A stretch of DNA of 64,000 nt from Dryococelus australis (GCA_029891345.1 CM057000.1:128501338-128565337), one strand, 5' to 3'. Numbered from the stretch's first letter, positions 8,500-21,180 are shown. Program-made: numbers and translations. Notes: generated from the sequence alone by a model not told the origin.

Positions 8500-11400
8500 C
8501 CCGCCGCAGAAAAAAAACAGGGCTCCGCCGGAGTTCGACGGCGTTTTCCAACCAAGCTCAACACACAAGACGTGAGCATTTAGAACAAGCAGGCAGACAT
8601 ATTTTCACAATTATTTTCCACGATGTTATATAAGGTTCTTCGATAGCCACGTTGCGTGCAATGCTAAAGGAAGGACGTATATCAGATCCCAAGCTCACAC
8701 TGTGGCCCACTAGGCAACGCCATACTGGAGCTGGGCGAGGTACAGCTTCGCACATGTTACCTCCGTCCGTCTGCTGCTGTTACAACTCTCATGTCATCCC
8801 CACGCGGCAGCTACGTGCAGTGTCAGCGCTGAGACGTGCGCGCCCTCAGCTGGCTTTGTAAAACACTCAGTAATTTCTACAGTGGGTTGTATGGTTACTA
8901 ACTAAACCCTTAAGTATTACACAATAATAAAATTGAAATATTTAATATAAGAATAATTCTGAACATATTTAAAAAAAAAGTGACTAGCCGGCCTAACCAT
9001 GAATTTAATAACATAGTGACCACTCATAAGAGAGAGCCAAACTCAGAAGTGCCAACTGCTGCATACCAAGTGACGACTCGCTCGTCACAACTTATCCGCT
9101 GTTTGGTGGTATAAGTTACAGCATTGGTTAGAGACATCGGCATTTCTCCGTAGATAAAGATCGGGCGTGTTCTAGAACTAAACTGCTGTCGAAAGATGCG
9201 CCTTCGCAATCGGCATGCTCAGTTTCGTTCCATATTGGATTTGTCTTTGCTATACTGTAGCTAACATTTCAGGTCAAAAAAAGTATTTGAAAACGAGAGC
9301 TGCCGGGGAATAGCTCATATCTTAAAGGATATTTTTAAGCCCGCGAAATTCTGCCCACGTTTTGTAACATCTGTAACCATAATAAAGATTCGGTCTTTTT
9401 TTTTTTTTCAGTATCGCATGAGAAAAGAACACACTGAAATATGTCCATTCTGGTTTCAGGAATTCTGTAAAATTTTTCTGTACACAATAAAAAGGTTTGA
9501 ATGTTTTTATATAAAATATTAACAGTGACCTATGAGAAGATATAAATCACAGAAGACGGCAAGGATACAGCCACCTTAAGAGACGCGGTGGTTGTATTTA
9601 TTACGGAAAGACACAAAGCTTTAGCGCCCGTCATTTTTAAGGCAAACATTGTCCACAGCTAAGTTTATTTTATGTTGAAGATACAGTTAATTGTTATAAC
9701 TTTGTACCAATTAAAGATGACATTGTACCACATGTTTTTGTTTATGAAGAAGTATTTACAGCCCTCACTTTAATATACACTTCGTTGAGTAATGGGATGT
9801 CCGTCCCAAGTGTTGTAAACGTACTGAAATCTCTCTCTTTAGATAAGCAAAGAACGCCTATGGAGGAGGGAGTGGTGTTCAGTACGACAGTCAGGTGCGA
9901 CGGGTTGCGGACTTCCAGGCGTTTCATGTGAAAAAAGCGTTTTTCGCCGTAATTGGTTTTTGGTTTCGCGGCACTCTGAGGATGTGGGCGATAAAGATCG
10001 CACTCGAGTTGTAAAGAGTGCGCTAGGATCCTATAGGATTAGCTGAGGAAGGAGTCTCCGAGAGAAGAGATAAGTATCCTGCAAATCTCGGACTTAAAAA
10101 ATTACGATGGCTATGGCGCAGTGTGGAACTTGGAAAAATTATGCCAGGCGACGAGAGTGGGTAATAGGTTTTGGCAGGCCAAATCTTGGACATTCTGGCA
10201 CGTGAATATCAGGACTTTGTTTTTTTTTTTGCCATTCCAAGTTTGAAGATAGCCTTTTTCAGCGAGGCGTTTATAGTGACTTTGATTATGGAGGAAGGTG
10301 TCTCGGACTTAGTTATTTTCGAGGCAGCCAGAATGAAGACTTAGTGTGGCAAGAGGTGCTTATGGACTTCGTATTTATGGAGCGCCGTACGAAATAAAGA
10401 ATTAGTTTCTGGCCATGTCAGTTTGGCATTTTGAAAAAAAAATATTTGCGTGTTTCCCGCGTTGAACTATATTTCTTTATGTTCTTGAAGAGTAAAAGTA
10501 AAGACTTTGTTTTTGGTGTTCGCATATGAACTTCTTGTAGATTCCCTGCGCCAGGCTTGTGATAAGCGGCCTTTTGGCGTTTCGCAGTGCTACCAAGGTT
10601 ATGAATTTGGGTAGACTTCTGGAGAAGGGCACTTGGAGGTTAACGTAGTTTTCTCTGACTTTTTCCCGAAAATATATGGATTTTGCTGGAATTTAGCTTA
10701 TAGACCAGCATTGAACTCAGTGATGTTTTCCTCGTCGTGACCTTTAGGAGTGAACTTGAGCATAATGACTGAAAAATTGGAGTAATTATTGTGGAGAATA
10801 GACATGGTAAACTAACGAACTGGAACATTGGGAGGGAGAGCGAATGGAGTAACGGATGGTTTGTATGGGATTTACGGTATTGTATGGGTGGAAGGGGAGA
10901 GAACCTCAGTGGTAGGGAGATTTTTCCCTTCTCTTCCTTTCACCAGTGTGGTGTGCTTGGAGGGTAGTTAGTGCCAAAGTGGACAACCTGCATGAAAGTG
11001 TCGTTGGGGACAATATCCCCTGCCTTCTTTGGTCGTGTGGAGAGAGTGTGTTGAGAGAAGGTTCTAGGGCAAGCCGCCATGTAAGTGTTCGATGGGGATA
11101 GTATCCTCAGCCCGATGAATTTAGAGATTGAAGAATGTTGTGGAGTGTTGTGGAGCATTTTCATGGGAAGACAAATGGCATTGTTCCCGAGTGTTTGAGG
11201 GCGAAAAAGAGCGACAAAAGCAGGGAAATCGCCAAGAGACCAGTACCTCAGTGGGGCATTTTCCTTATATTTTACATGAGAGTGGTTTTAAATGAAAATT
11301 ATATTGTTATCACCCTGCGAGGTGAGGAAAGTGAGAAGAATAATTTAAATTGTGTTATTGTTTTTTTTTAATGTAACCCTCGGTTAGAAGCAAAGTGTGT

Positions 11401-12770
11401 TTGCACGAGTACCCAATAAAATGGTAATAAAAAAGAGGTGGTTTAGTAAAAATTGTAAATGGTTTTCGAGAGACAATTCAAAGGAACCATTTTGAGTTTT
11501 ATGGTTGTCCTCCTTATTGAATGTGAATTCGGAATCTCCAGGCATAGAGGTTTTAAGTAAAAATAAATATTGTAGGATTTCTACTAGTGTGAAGGAGTTT
11601 CAAGTATATATTTTGGTGTTAGCACAATCAAGGTGTATGGTTTTTGAGATCCGTGTTGAATTGGGTGTATTAATTTATTTTTTGTTCGTCTTAATTGCTT
11701 TAAAATTCAAGCATGTAAATCCTGCAAGGTTAAGGCAGGTTGAGTGTGATTCAAGCAGAGTTTTACTTTTTTTTTAAGTGTTCCATAGAACTTTAAAAGA
11801 GATTTTTTAAATGCAATGCTTAATGTGCTGGAATCAGAATTTCAACGGGCATTTTAAGGATTCTGGAAGTGCATCAAAATGGAGAATTTGTGAATTGTTG
11901 AATCCACGTGGAGAAAATATTGTAAAAATAAAATTTTTTATAGTAAATGTTATTAAACCGAATAATTAAGGAATTGATTGGTAGTAGTAGTTACCTCCTC
12001 TCCAGAAAGAGTGTGTGAACAAAGTCTACAGCTGAATTATCAACAAATACATTACCACTTTTGCTGACACGATTTAGTTAACCCTCCCTGTCCTCATATC
12101 TTGAAACTAGGTAGAAATGTGGTTTAGGTAGTTCAGTTTGTGTCCCAGGAACTGTGGCGACTGGCCCGCAATTGTTAACTATTTTATTTGTAAGGATCAT
12201 GCCAATGTGACGAGATTCTTCCAGCCTTCGTTTAGATTTAAATTAGGCTGATCAAACAAAGTTGCCTTGATGATACAATGTTACCCAAATGACTGTAATA
12301 CAAGCGCGTCAATATAGAATGTTTCCCTATAGCACATTTATTCAGTAGTCTACTGTTATACGTATTTTTATTCTCACGTTTGCAAGTATTTATTCATGTG
12401 GCAGATTAATTTTTGTGCGCTGCAATGTAGCTGATACCATCGTTGCCTGCGGAACACGTACAGATTATTTTCGCAAGTTCTAACACTGTAAAAGAATTTC
12501 TGGTAAACTTGTCAAAACTGTTATGGAAATTTTTAACCCACACACTTAATGTAAATAATACCACACTCTTAAGCTTCAGATATAGGAATGTTTAGCAGCG
12601 CTACAATACAAAGTTGGGGACTTCCCAATGCATTTGACTGGTTTCTGAGTAAATATAGGAAAGCTACAATGAATGTATAGGGGAAAAAATTACCATTCCC
12701 GCTTGCTCACAAAGCACTGGTGTGATAAATTTCCGAAAACTTTCTTAGAGTGTACGTATCTGCGATTCCC
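8500..12770. other. AT-rich DNA; G+T-skewed stretch at about 10000-11780
   Basis: No gene or mobile element was recognised. From about 10000 to 11780 the plus strand is visibly rich in G and T (few C), with frames of 90 codons or fewer that show no family features. This composition is compatible with an intron or an LTR/UTR of an unknown transcript on the plus strand, but no splice pattern or exon could be supported. Confidence 0.5.
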
Positions 12771-12779
12771 CGCCAGCCT

Positions 12780-12975
12780 TCATGGATTATTATGTTCGCA
12801 CACCGTTCCCTAATGCAAAAGGCTCTGGGTTCGATTCCCGAGCGAAGCCTGGGTGTAAATTTATGTTTGTCTGATCAAATATGATTGGCACCCAGTCTGG
12901 TAAATTGCCACATGTGTGGAGTAAATTTATAAGTCTGAGGACTTGCAGATTCAATAGTTCTTTTTTTTTCTCCCA
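12780..12975 (+). repeat. tRNA-derived SINE remnant
   Basis: A clear B-box (GGGTTCGATTCCC, 12827-12839) follows a degraded A-box region (TAATGCAAAAGGCTC). Downstream comes a non-tRNA body with a TCTGATCAAATATGATTGG segment and a T-rich end near 12960-12970. Confidence 0.5.
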
Positions 12976-13813
12976 GGTGATTTGGTTGAAGATTCACTCA
13001 TACCAGCAACTTCACGTTTAGTTATCGAGACTCGCAAAGAACAATATTTTATTTTAATTTGCGTAATGGAATAAATGTTACATTTGGCATATAATAAAGT
13101 TATCTTATCTCGCATTTTTTTGCCAGTTACAATGAAAATTTGTACGTCACGAGATTAGATAAATACATTCAGTAATTGAGGATGAGAATTGTAATTCTAA
13201 AGTAATTTTCAGGTTAATGTGTTATTTTTATTTCATTAATAATACCATAAGGAGAAATATTAAAAACCAGTAAACAGACTTCGTGAAAGTATATCACAAT
13301 AATTTTCTTTTCATTGGACTAAGGTAAGTAGCTACTAGGTTACGAAAAATATTACTTTTGATATGCGATTCTGCACACGAAGTATTGAGATAGTAAAATC
13401 GAATTTCAATGTTGTATAACTAGTAACCACACAAAGAGATAAAACAAACCGAAAAATTGCCACTCCAAATATTCCTCGCTTCACATTCGCAAACGCAAGA
13501 ACGTACTTTTGTACTTATAAGATAACGTATAAATAAACACGTAGATGTCTATTTATTTAATAACTGATAACTTTAAAAGACATATGTATAGCAGCACCTT
13601 TAAGCACATACACTATTCGATCAAAAGTATCTGGGCACCCAAATGTAAACATAAACTCGCGCCTGTATGTCTCTACTACAACTCTTGCCATTATAAAAGG
13701 AGGCAGAGGGCTCGATGCTGGCCAGTGTTACGCGATACTGGCAGAATGGGCGGAGCAAGGGAGCTCGGTGGCTCTGAACGTTGTGTAGTTATTGATGACC
13801 ACGTCAGTAAGCA

Positions 13814-14030
13814 GGGTCCGCGGTGGCTGAGCGGTTAGCCTGCTCGCCTCCCACCACGGCGAACCGGGTTCAATCCCCGCATGTGGGAATCGTGCTGGAC
13901 GATGCCGCTGGTCAGCGGAATCTCCCGTTACCCTCGCCCTTCCAATTCCGGCACCCCTCTGTACTCACTTCAATCACTCCCATCGGTTTTGAGGACCGCG
14001 ATGTTAAGAGCCACCCGAATCTCTTCACTT
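13814..14030 (+). mobile_element. tRNA-derived SINE with target-site duplication
   Basis: The head carries an A-box (TGGCTGAGCGGTTAG) and a B-box (GGGTTCAATCCCC), followed by a body with ATGTGGGAATCGTGC and GATGCCGCTGGTCAGC. The flanks CACGTCAGTAAGCA (13800-13813) and CACATCATCAAGCA (14031-14044) agree at 11 of 14 positions, an old target-site duplication. It interrupts the Tc1 transposase between the HVSKQ and KQSIS codons. Related copies are at 47692 and 61019. Confidence 0.88.
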
Positions 14031-14445
14031 CACATCATCAAGCAATCCATCAGTGCTATTTCCGCGCTTCTCGAATTGCCCATGTCGACCATCAGAGATG
14101 TGATTGTGAAGTGGGAGCGGGGATGAATAACCACAATAAAACCGTGGCCGGGTAGACCACGTCTGCTGACCGACAGGGACCGTCGAGCATTGAAGAAGTT
14201 GGCACAGGAACATCGCATGGTCACCTCGCAGTACAATTCACCCTTGGATTCCTCATCGTCACTACTAACTGTGCATCTAGCACCATGAATGTGCTCCGGG
14301 AGTCACAAGGGCTCGGGTTCAAAGCTCAGTCTCATGTCCATTAACCTCACATTTCGTCTGTGAACGCAAATTCGGTGGTGAATGGAATCCAGACGACTGG
14401 AAACGCGCAAATTGGAGCGATGGATCGCGTTATACCATATAAGTA

Positions 14446-14879
14446 TATTGTTTGAACAATTAGGCATATTGACATATGCAAAAATACTTCGTTGTTGTCT
14501 CAGAAACTTTGTTGTTGTGGTGAGATGTATGTAACTCCTGCGGAAGATCTGCTGAAATTACACATTTTTAAGGAATCTGAAAAATGCGCAAAAAAGATTT
14601 TTCAGAAAAAGTGTATTTACAACACAACCGATGGGATATGAACCAAGCGCACAAACTTTAGCCTAAAACATCACCCACAAAGGAAAAATGACATGGAGGC
14701 TTAATTAGAATGACAAAAAGAAGAAAAAAGGTGCCAGTTTTGTTTAGCTGGTGTCATGAAAAATGCAAGAGTATCATAGACATAATTCATTTTATGGGTT
14801 TTGGTTTTATGGTATTGAGTTTTCTGGAATCTCAAAGTAGTGTTTGCAATGACGTATGCACATAATTGTTCAAACCATA
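14446..14879. mobile_element. MITE with GTTTGAACAATTA ends, nested in Tc1
   Basis: The left end TATTGTTTGAACAATTAGGC and the right end (reverse complement TATGGTTTGAACAATTATGT) are inverted repeats; sub-terminal CATATG/CATACG words extend the match. It is about 434 bp and non-coding, and lies between the SDGSRYTI and RVMVW codons of the surrounding transposase. TA is probably duplicated. Confidence 0.8.
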
Positions 14880-15222
14880 AATTACTCCCGTTGCATGAAT
14901 CATTCAAACAACACACGTGGCAGCATGGCAGCAGTCCAATGGCAGGGTTATGGTGTGGCGAATCCCAGGGGGGGGGGGGGGGAGTTCATGTAAGGGACTT
15001 GGTCCTCTCGTAATACAACGCGGCACGTTGAAGGCGGAAGGTATCCGAAGTCCCGAAAACGTTCATACACGTGGTTTACAGCCTCCCCGCAGGATTAGAG
15101 CTGTGTGTAATACAGCCCAAGGATGGGACCGCTCTTTATATATGTCCGTCACTGGGCAGTGTATCCGAGAGACTGTTGTAAATAGTTTCTCGGGTGTGCC
15201 GGATACTTTTGATCATACAATA

Positions 15223-15856
15223 TAAAAGCAAATTTGTTTAATAACTAACAACATTAAAATAAAAACTGCCATGAGTGTCTTTAAGTAAACTAGCGTACAT
15301 TATACTAATTTATAGATGAGGGTTGTGTCCATCTTTCATCAGTTTGCCTGGATGAATACACGGGAAAATAAGGGAAATATGAATTGTGGCAAGACGATTG
15401 TAATAAATCCATAGTTCTTAGAGACTGAATCAACTGTAACAATCGCGCAGTTGGGTTAAATATCCTTTCAACCGCTTTTTACTGACATTCGTTCGTTTGG
15501 ACTGGTGGCAACACTGTCGGTCGGTATCTATATCGAAACTAGACGGCAGACTGACCGAGAAACTTACTCCGGGCATGTTTCCTTTTCCTTCGCTGTGTAT
15601 GAGGAAGTCTTGATTAGCATTTAGTTGCTGTGATCAGGAGAGCCGATTCCTAGTGGACAGTTAGAATAATCCGTAGCACATTTGCCGAAGTTAAAATCAA
15701 GTACGTTCTATAAAAATAGTACAATATCAAAACGAAAAATAAATTATAAAAGTGATGCTAAACTCTGTTATATTCAAATTAAAGTTTGTTTTAAAACACT
15801 GTTTCAGTCATAATTGCTTTCTGGTGTTTATGTTCTTGACAGGGGAGCAGTTAATA
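15223..15856. other. Unassigned DNA between two Tc1 elements
   Basis: Nothing recognisable: AT-rich sequence with a mildly GC-rich part at 15480-15600. Confidence 0.5.
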
Positions 15857-16063
15857 CACTGCTGGTCATTAAAATTGAGACACCAAGCAGGTCGCACACA
15901 CTTGAAGGAACGTACATAGGAGGAATGCATAGAGCAGCGTAGGGCAATGATGTGATTAGTTGTACAGCTGAGTGGCGTAGCACTTGTGCCAATGGCGACC
16001 CTGATTAGCGATTTATAAGGGGAGGTCGGGGAACCACTCAGAAGTAAAACCGCATCTACCAAT

Positions 16064-17680
16064 TATGCCTTGTATTCAACCCAAAGAGATTTCAGTTCTG
16101 TGCGTGGCATAACACACAGAAGACTCGCCCTCCGAAGGCACAGAAAGTTAGGCTCTCTATACACTTCATACAATTAATGACACAAACTTTCGAAAGCACA
16201 ATGCAGCCCCGGTTCCGTGGAAATAGGCTCTTATTAACCAATGGCCGAGGAGACGTGCGGCCTGGGGTTTAGCATAGCAACACATTAAAGTTTTTCTCAC
16301 TATACAACACAATTCATATTTTTTTTACACTTAACATATGCGTCCTTAAATCTTGGAAGAATTCTCTGAGTGACCAATGGCCGAGGAGACTTGCGAATGA
16401 GTACTGGCTACGTAATTTACACTTACAGGACTGGTCGAACTGTGCACTAGGGTTGATATCCCCGCTCTGTTGATGATGTGACCATACTATCTTGATTATT
16501 AAAGGGTCGCGTATACGCATCGGGCACTGCACTACTACAAGAAAGGCCAATTTGTAGCTTTAAAACATGAGAAACCCGTCGTGTTCCACACATATTACAG
16601 ATCCCATGCCGAGATTCCTGGGCAGACAAAATTTCTATGATCGGCCCGAGACAAAATTCAACATAACTACTTCGCTCAAGGCGATCTCAGCTCATTAATT
16701 CACATCACCTCGCACTGTGAGGATTTGCACAGTACCACATACAAACAGCGTCCTCCGACATGTCCCACACTTTACGTCTTGTCAAGGCACGTCATGTGGG
16801 TATACCGAAAGACCATTTCGCCCCTTCTGTTGCCAGGAATCCAGGTGGTCGGTACGGACAGGATTAGGAGGCCCTAGTTATTCATTTAGTTTTAAGTTAT
16901 CAAAAAAAAGTAAATCTTACAAAAAGTATACCAATCAACAACCAAAATAGAAAACTTTAAAATTACGAGTTCAATTAAAATTAAAAATACTTTAAAGGAA
17001 AAAAAGTTTTATTAAAATTTCTAAATAAGCAAAAAAAAAAAAAGTGATTTAAGGCCTTAGGCCGGTTTTACTATTAAGATACTACTTACGCATGATGCCT
17101 TCGGTAGGCTGATGAAGGTACATCTACTAAACTGGTTATCCCCTAACTTTTACCATGGCTAGCATCAGTCCTGGTGCATAGGAAGCTAGAAAAGTGTGCC
17201 AATTACTTGCAACTTTTCTTCACAAACACTACCCGTTGAAATTACTGCAGAGGTCAGACCCTGACTTGCAATGCTTAAGTACTGACGTTGACAAATAGGG
17301 CTGACGATGAGCAGCGACTCGGGTTGTAGGGACTCACCGACATACTACACGCGAGTTTAACTATCCACTTTCCGAGAACACCACAAAATGTTCTACAGAC
17401 ATCACGACTTTACAACACGCCAGTCCTGAGACTGGTGGGGAGCTTCGCTCCCTCGCCGATAAACCTACGTGTAGATTCATTAAGATAGCAACGGTGCTTA
17501 ACAACTATAAATATGGATCCTGAGCAAAGCTCAAACATAATCACGGCAGCCCGCCGCGTGCTCAACAATTTGACCCAAGTCTGTCGGGCGACAAAGTAGA
17601 CAAGTAAACCCACTCAATCAAGTTATGGGAACTTACGCTCTCGGTCTCGCGACAGCACTGCCTTCCTAGGGCATATGAGA
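16064..17680. other. ~1.6 kb insertion in a Tc1 leader, not identified
   Basis: It separates the Tc1 leader from its transposase. It contains a local direct repeat CCAATGGCCGAGGAGAC at about 16239 and 16375, and a poly-A-rich stretch at 16890-17045. No frame exceeds 78 codons. Gag, RT and integrase features were not seen. It could be a solo LTR or composite of non-autonomous elements; undecided. Confidence 0.45.
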
Positions 17681-17748
17681 GATCGTAAGCGTTTGGGAAG
17701 TAGTGGAGTCATGTTTCCCCATCGTTCATGTGCAGAGATGGAGTGAGC

Positions 17749-18765
17749 ATGCCACGTCGGAGAAAAATACGACCATGCCACAGGAATAATGACCGGGAGA
17801 GAATTATGGCCTATAGGGATTGTGGACTACCCTACCGCTAAGTCGGTTTTCGTGTTGGAAGAAATGCAACCACAGCGAAGCGGATATGGAATCAGTGGGT
17901 CGAAGAGGGATGGACTATAAATGAGGTGAGTGACGTGAAGGAAGACAATGACGCCATGACACAAACAAATGTGACGACAGACATCTGGTGCACCTGATGA
18001 TCACTGACAGGGCAACTATATCAAACACTTTCGCTCAGAAGTTCAGGCATGAGGCTCACCAGTCTGTGCCCGCACGCACACATACTTGATCACCAACTGC
18101 AGCATCAGGGCAACTAATCCAAGCGTTCATTACCTCCACTGCCGCTGATTGGTCACCACAGGCGCCGGCGGATGAAAGGTGGGACCTGGAAGGACGAATT
18201 TCATGCCATCGTCCTCTCCGACGAATACAGCTTCTGCTCGCAGCACCACGATTGTCACATCGCTGTGTGGCGGCACCATGCCGAGTTCTACATAATTCGC
18301 TGTCATACCGACTTAGTACTTGGTGTTATGGTATAGGGTGCCATCAGATACCAGTCCCGCTCCCCATAGACAGCATCGCTGGTATACTGACCAACAACCG
18401 TTACATCGCGGAGGTTTCGGAGCCTGCTGTCCTCTATCTTCAGGGACATCCTGAGATCCCGTACCAACAAGTCAATGCGCCACCGCATGTGGCACACATC
18501 GTCCGACAGTTCCTGGATGACAATCATATCACACTGCTCCCTTGGGTTGCACGTTCACCAAGTGTCTCGGCTATCCAAACGCGTTGTTCATGGTCGGATG
18601 ACGACTGTCCAGCTACAGGTCGCCCATAGCCACAATGGATGAGCTTTGGGCACCGTGGGGGGATACAGCCCAGAGGGACATTCTAAGTCTCTTCATCAGC
18701 GGTTATTGCCGCTCGTGGTGATACCACACCGTACTGATCCCTCCATAATATTTACGTCAAAACTG
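17749..18765 (+). pseudogene. Tc1 transposase pseudogene, near full length
   Basis: The plus strand begins at ATG 17749 with MPRRRKIRPCHRNNDRERIM, then AYRDCGLPYR (HTH), GRNATTAKRIWNQWVEEG, DRATISNTFAQKF, and LSDEYSF near 18217-18234 with the first catalytic Asp intact. The 18252-18629 frame continues with GVMV, SRSPIDSIAGILTNNRYIAE, QQVNAPPHVAHIVRQFL, where the second catalytic Asp (QQDNARPH) is Val, and LLPWVARSPSVSAIQ, where the third catalytic residue (SPIE) is Gln. There are several stops (for example near 17840 and 18085) and frame changes. It is long dead but the order of domains is complete. It closely follows the typical insect Tc1 arrangement. Confidence 0.9.
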
Positions 18766-18899
18766 AGTAGCATGAGTAATGTCACCTGTATTTTATGTGC
18801 ATTCTGTCCAATAAATCCAGTCGTGATATCTCACGTCTTTCTTCAGGTTGCAATTGTATTGGGAAGCAGTTTATGCAACTGACATAAAGTCACGCATTA

Positions 18900-19240
18900 A
18901 AAGAACCGACAGAGATATTTTTTTGTAAATGTCGTCGTAATGAGACGAAATTTGCGCCAATCCAGTGGCGTAGAAGTCCTAACAACAAGGAGGTTGTAAG
19001 CTCGATCGATCACTGGACACAATGTATGACCTTTTGTGACAAAATGTAGGCTGCTAATTTTATTTATAAATGTTAGTAAATAAAAAATTAAAAAGGTAAA
19101 ATAAACTTATTTTTTGCATAATTACATGGCAATGGTTTGACTGACTTGTAAGTTACGTTGTATGGCATGCGTGCCGGCTTCAAGGGCTGGAGCTTTAAAA
19201 GTGTTACTACCTGATGTCTCCTGAAATTGAGACTGGAAAA
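18900..19240. other. AT-rich DNA, no recognisable feature
   Basis: No frame or repeat could be assigned here. Confidence 0.4.
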
Positions 19241-19315
19241 TCACATGGGAACACAGTCATACAAGTTCGACTCCCGACCTCTCAGATACGAATGTGCTGT
19301 GCTAGCCGCATGAAG
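19240..19315 (-). repeat. Possible tRNA-derived SINE head
   Basis: On the minus strand an A-box-like GCGGCTAGCACAGC is followed by the B-box-like GGGAGTCGAACTTG. The body is too decayed to link to a family. Confidence 0.35.
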
Positions 19316-19446
19316 TGATATTCCCAATTCTATAATTTTCTTGGGAAATCTTTCCTGATAAACTGACAGCATTATATGGAGGGAAATACATTTTAAGAAT
19401 AGCAATTTATTATTTCTAACACACAAGTGTGTCAATGGGTCATAAC

Positions 19447-19480
19447 TAGGGACAGGTATTTTTCGCGAAAGTATTTATGA
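19447..19480 (+). mobile_element. hAT-type terminal repeat fragment
   Basis: TAGGGACAGGTATTTTTCGC resembles the left end of the MITE at 28999-29263 (TAGGGACACACGAATTTCGC). The opposite end was not found. Confidence 0.35.
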
Positions 19481-20808
19481 CCATGCTGTGCTTCAATATA
19501 ATTCGTCCACAACCACAACTTCCTTTGGTTATTGCCCGCGTTTCTAGGTAGAAGACATTTTCTTGTTTAATTGGACCAATTAAAATAAAGCACTCCAATA
19601 ATGAACGTCCATGATTCGCTGACAGACACTTGAGTCACATGACATTAAAAATCATCCAACCACGAATGTGCATATGAACAAAAGTGTTTTGAAGTACAAC
19701 TGATCTCAAAATTACTTGGTACATAAAATTATTATTTGCAAAATATTTTGAACATTGCTGTAGAAAAAAAAATCATGTTAATTAATTTGCTTTGTATATT
19801 GTAATTTCACAATGTTTATTAACTTTTAGTGAATTATCTACTAATATAATTTCTTCCATAACAAGTAAATGTTATTGCGCTCTAGCTCTAAAACAATATG
19901 GAATTCACGATTAAAACCACGCATACGCTGTTCGTGATTAATTCATCACTTTTCAAAGCCCTAGTTAGGATATACTTTCCTTTTCATTTTGTATCCTTTA
20001 GTCGTGTATGAAATTAGAATTTCCGGGTGCCTGATAACGTTAATCATGCAGTTAGTAGCAGGGACAGTTTAGAAAAATTTATTTTAAAAAAGTACTCAAT
20101 TACTTGTTATGTAACCGGTTCGCGGTTAACAGAACATTTTTGAAATTAACCTTTGAAATGTTTCCCTGTCCGCACGTGCAGCAAGTATTTCAACAGGCAC
20201 CCTGACTGGGACTGACGTGTCTGAACGTCGAACAGAAAGTGTTAGATAAAAATACGTGAGTACTGGAGTGATTTATATTGCTTTCTAGATTTTCAATGTA
20301 TTTGAGTGCAAAAATTAGCGAATTTGATAAAAAATAATTTTCGAATAAATTCACATATTCGCGTGACAAACGCGTGACTAAAAAACACGGCCTTGGGCCT
20401 GAACACTTAAGTCATGCGTTGGTCACGCGAAAATGTGGATGTATTCGACAAATTAACATTTTCAAATTTGCTACGTTTTGCCCTTAATTGCATTGAAAAA
20501 GTGAAACACAAGGAAAAAGAGATGCGGCGACGACAACAAACAAGAAAAATGTGTTCAAAGAAAAAAAATCCAAAGTACAAGTAATTAAAAAGAAAAATGT
20601 GCATGTGAATATATAATTCCACGAAAGCAGCTCTGGCTAGGAATAATATACTATTTGCTTAGTGTGTTTGTTCAAATACAAGCTTGGTGGAAGAATGGGT
20701 GCAATGCACTGTGTTCAAACACTGGGCTCACTGGTTATGTGCTGGTAAAAATACTTTGTATGTGTGCTTAAATTGTGTAACAGATGAGTCTGATCCTTGG
20801 GAGTAAGT
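19480..20808. other. AT-rich DNA, no recognisable feature
   Basis: Low-complexity AT-rich sequence; the longest frame is 71 codons and looks random. Confidence 0.45.
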
Positions 20809-20955
20809 GTTGCAACTAACCCCACGCTGTGTTGCAACTAACCCCATGCTGTGTTGCAACTAACCCCACGCTGTGTTGCAACTAACCCCACGCTGTGTTG
20901 CAACTAACCCCACGCTGTGTTGCAACTAACCCCACGCTGTGTTGCAACTTACCTC
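20809..20955 (+). repeat. 22-bp minisatellite (six full units plus part)
   Basis: GTTGCAACTAACCCCACGCT units begin at 20809, 20831, 20853, 20875, 20897, 20919 and 20941, exactly 22 bp apart and nearly identical (one unit has CATGCT). A related GTTGCAAATAACCCC occurs at about 21139, followed by GGTCTCCCCTA, which resembles an element end. The array may be the internal repeat of a non-autonomous transposon ending near 21163. Confidence 0.93.
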
Positions 20956-21180
20956 AGCCATGGGGCAAATTGCAACATTTGCAATGATCTATGTAAACCA
21001 ATATTCCTAAAGTTAAATTCATTTCTTTCATGCATTGAATTTTTACCATGTTGTAGCCTAATGATGGGAGCTAACAACCATGTACTTTGTTGCCTGGAAA
21101 TGAAATACAAATAATCCGTATACTATAATATCAAAACTGTTGCAAATAACCCCGGTCTCCCCTACACGCATGTGTCAAGC

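Larger units (their letters stand above)
13755..15045 (+). pseudogene. Tc1 transposase pseudogene, interrupted twice and 3'-deleted
   Basis: The plus strand starts with ELGGSERCVVIDDHVSKQ (family start: ELGGFERG.IIG.HLS), is broken by a SINE, and resumes at 14036 with KQSISAISALLELPMSTI, then DVIVKWERG, a helix-turn-helix region. Degraded linker sequence follows to WKRANWSDGSRYTI, where family members have SDESRFTI; the first catalytic Asp remains but Glu is Gly. A MITE interrupts here. After 14880 come NGRVMVW and GLGPLVIQRGTLKAEG. The second and third catalytic regions are absent before the right terminal repeat. There are multiple stops and frame changes. Identification as Tc1 is firm. Confidence 0.88.
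13611..15222 (+). mobile_element. Tc1-family DNA transposon with both terminal repeats
   Basis: The left terminus CACTATTCGATCAAAAGTATC (after TA at 13609-13610) and the right terminus, whose reverse complement is TATTGTATGATCAAAAGTATC, are clear inverted repeats with TA on both sides. The GATCAAAAGTATC end is typical of Tc1 elements. The interior encodes a decayed transposase, and two later insertions lie inside it: a SINE at 13814-14030 and a MITE at 14446-14879. The 3' part of the gene is deleted, so the element is defective. Confidence 0.85.
15857..18900 (+). mobile_element. Second Tc1 element (5' terminus clear, 3' terminus not found), with 1.6 kb insert
   Basis: The 5' end CACTGCTGGTCATTAAAATT (after TA at 15855-15856) is a Tc1-type terminal repeat, and about 200 bp of leader follows to about 16063. 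The transposase leader and gene resume near 17680. The 1.6 kb between them is unrelated insertion sequence. The matching 3' terminal repeat could not be found near 18900, so the end is approximate. Confidence 0.7.

Noticed and set aside
13816..13890. Functional tRNA gene
   Set aside because: A- and B-boxes are present but no acceptor stem closes and a SINE body with target duplication follows.
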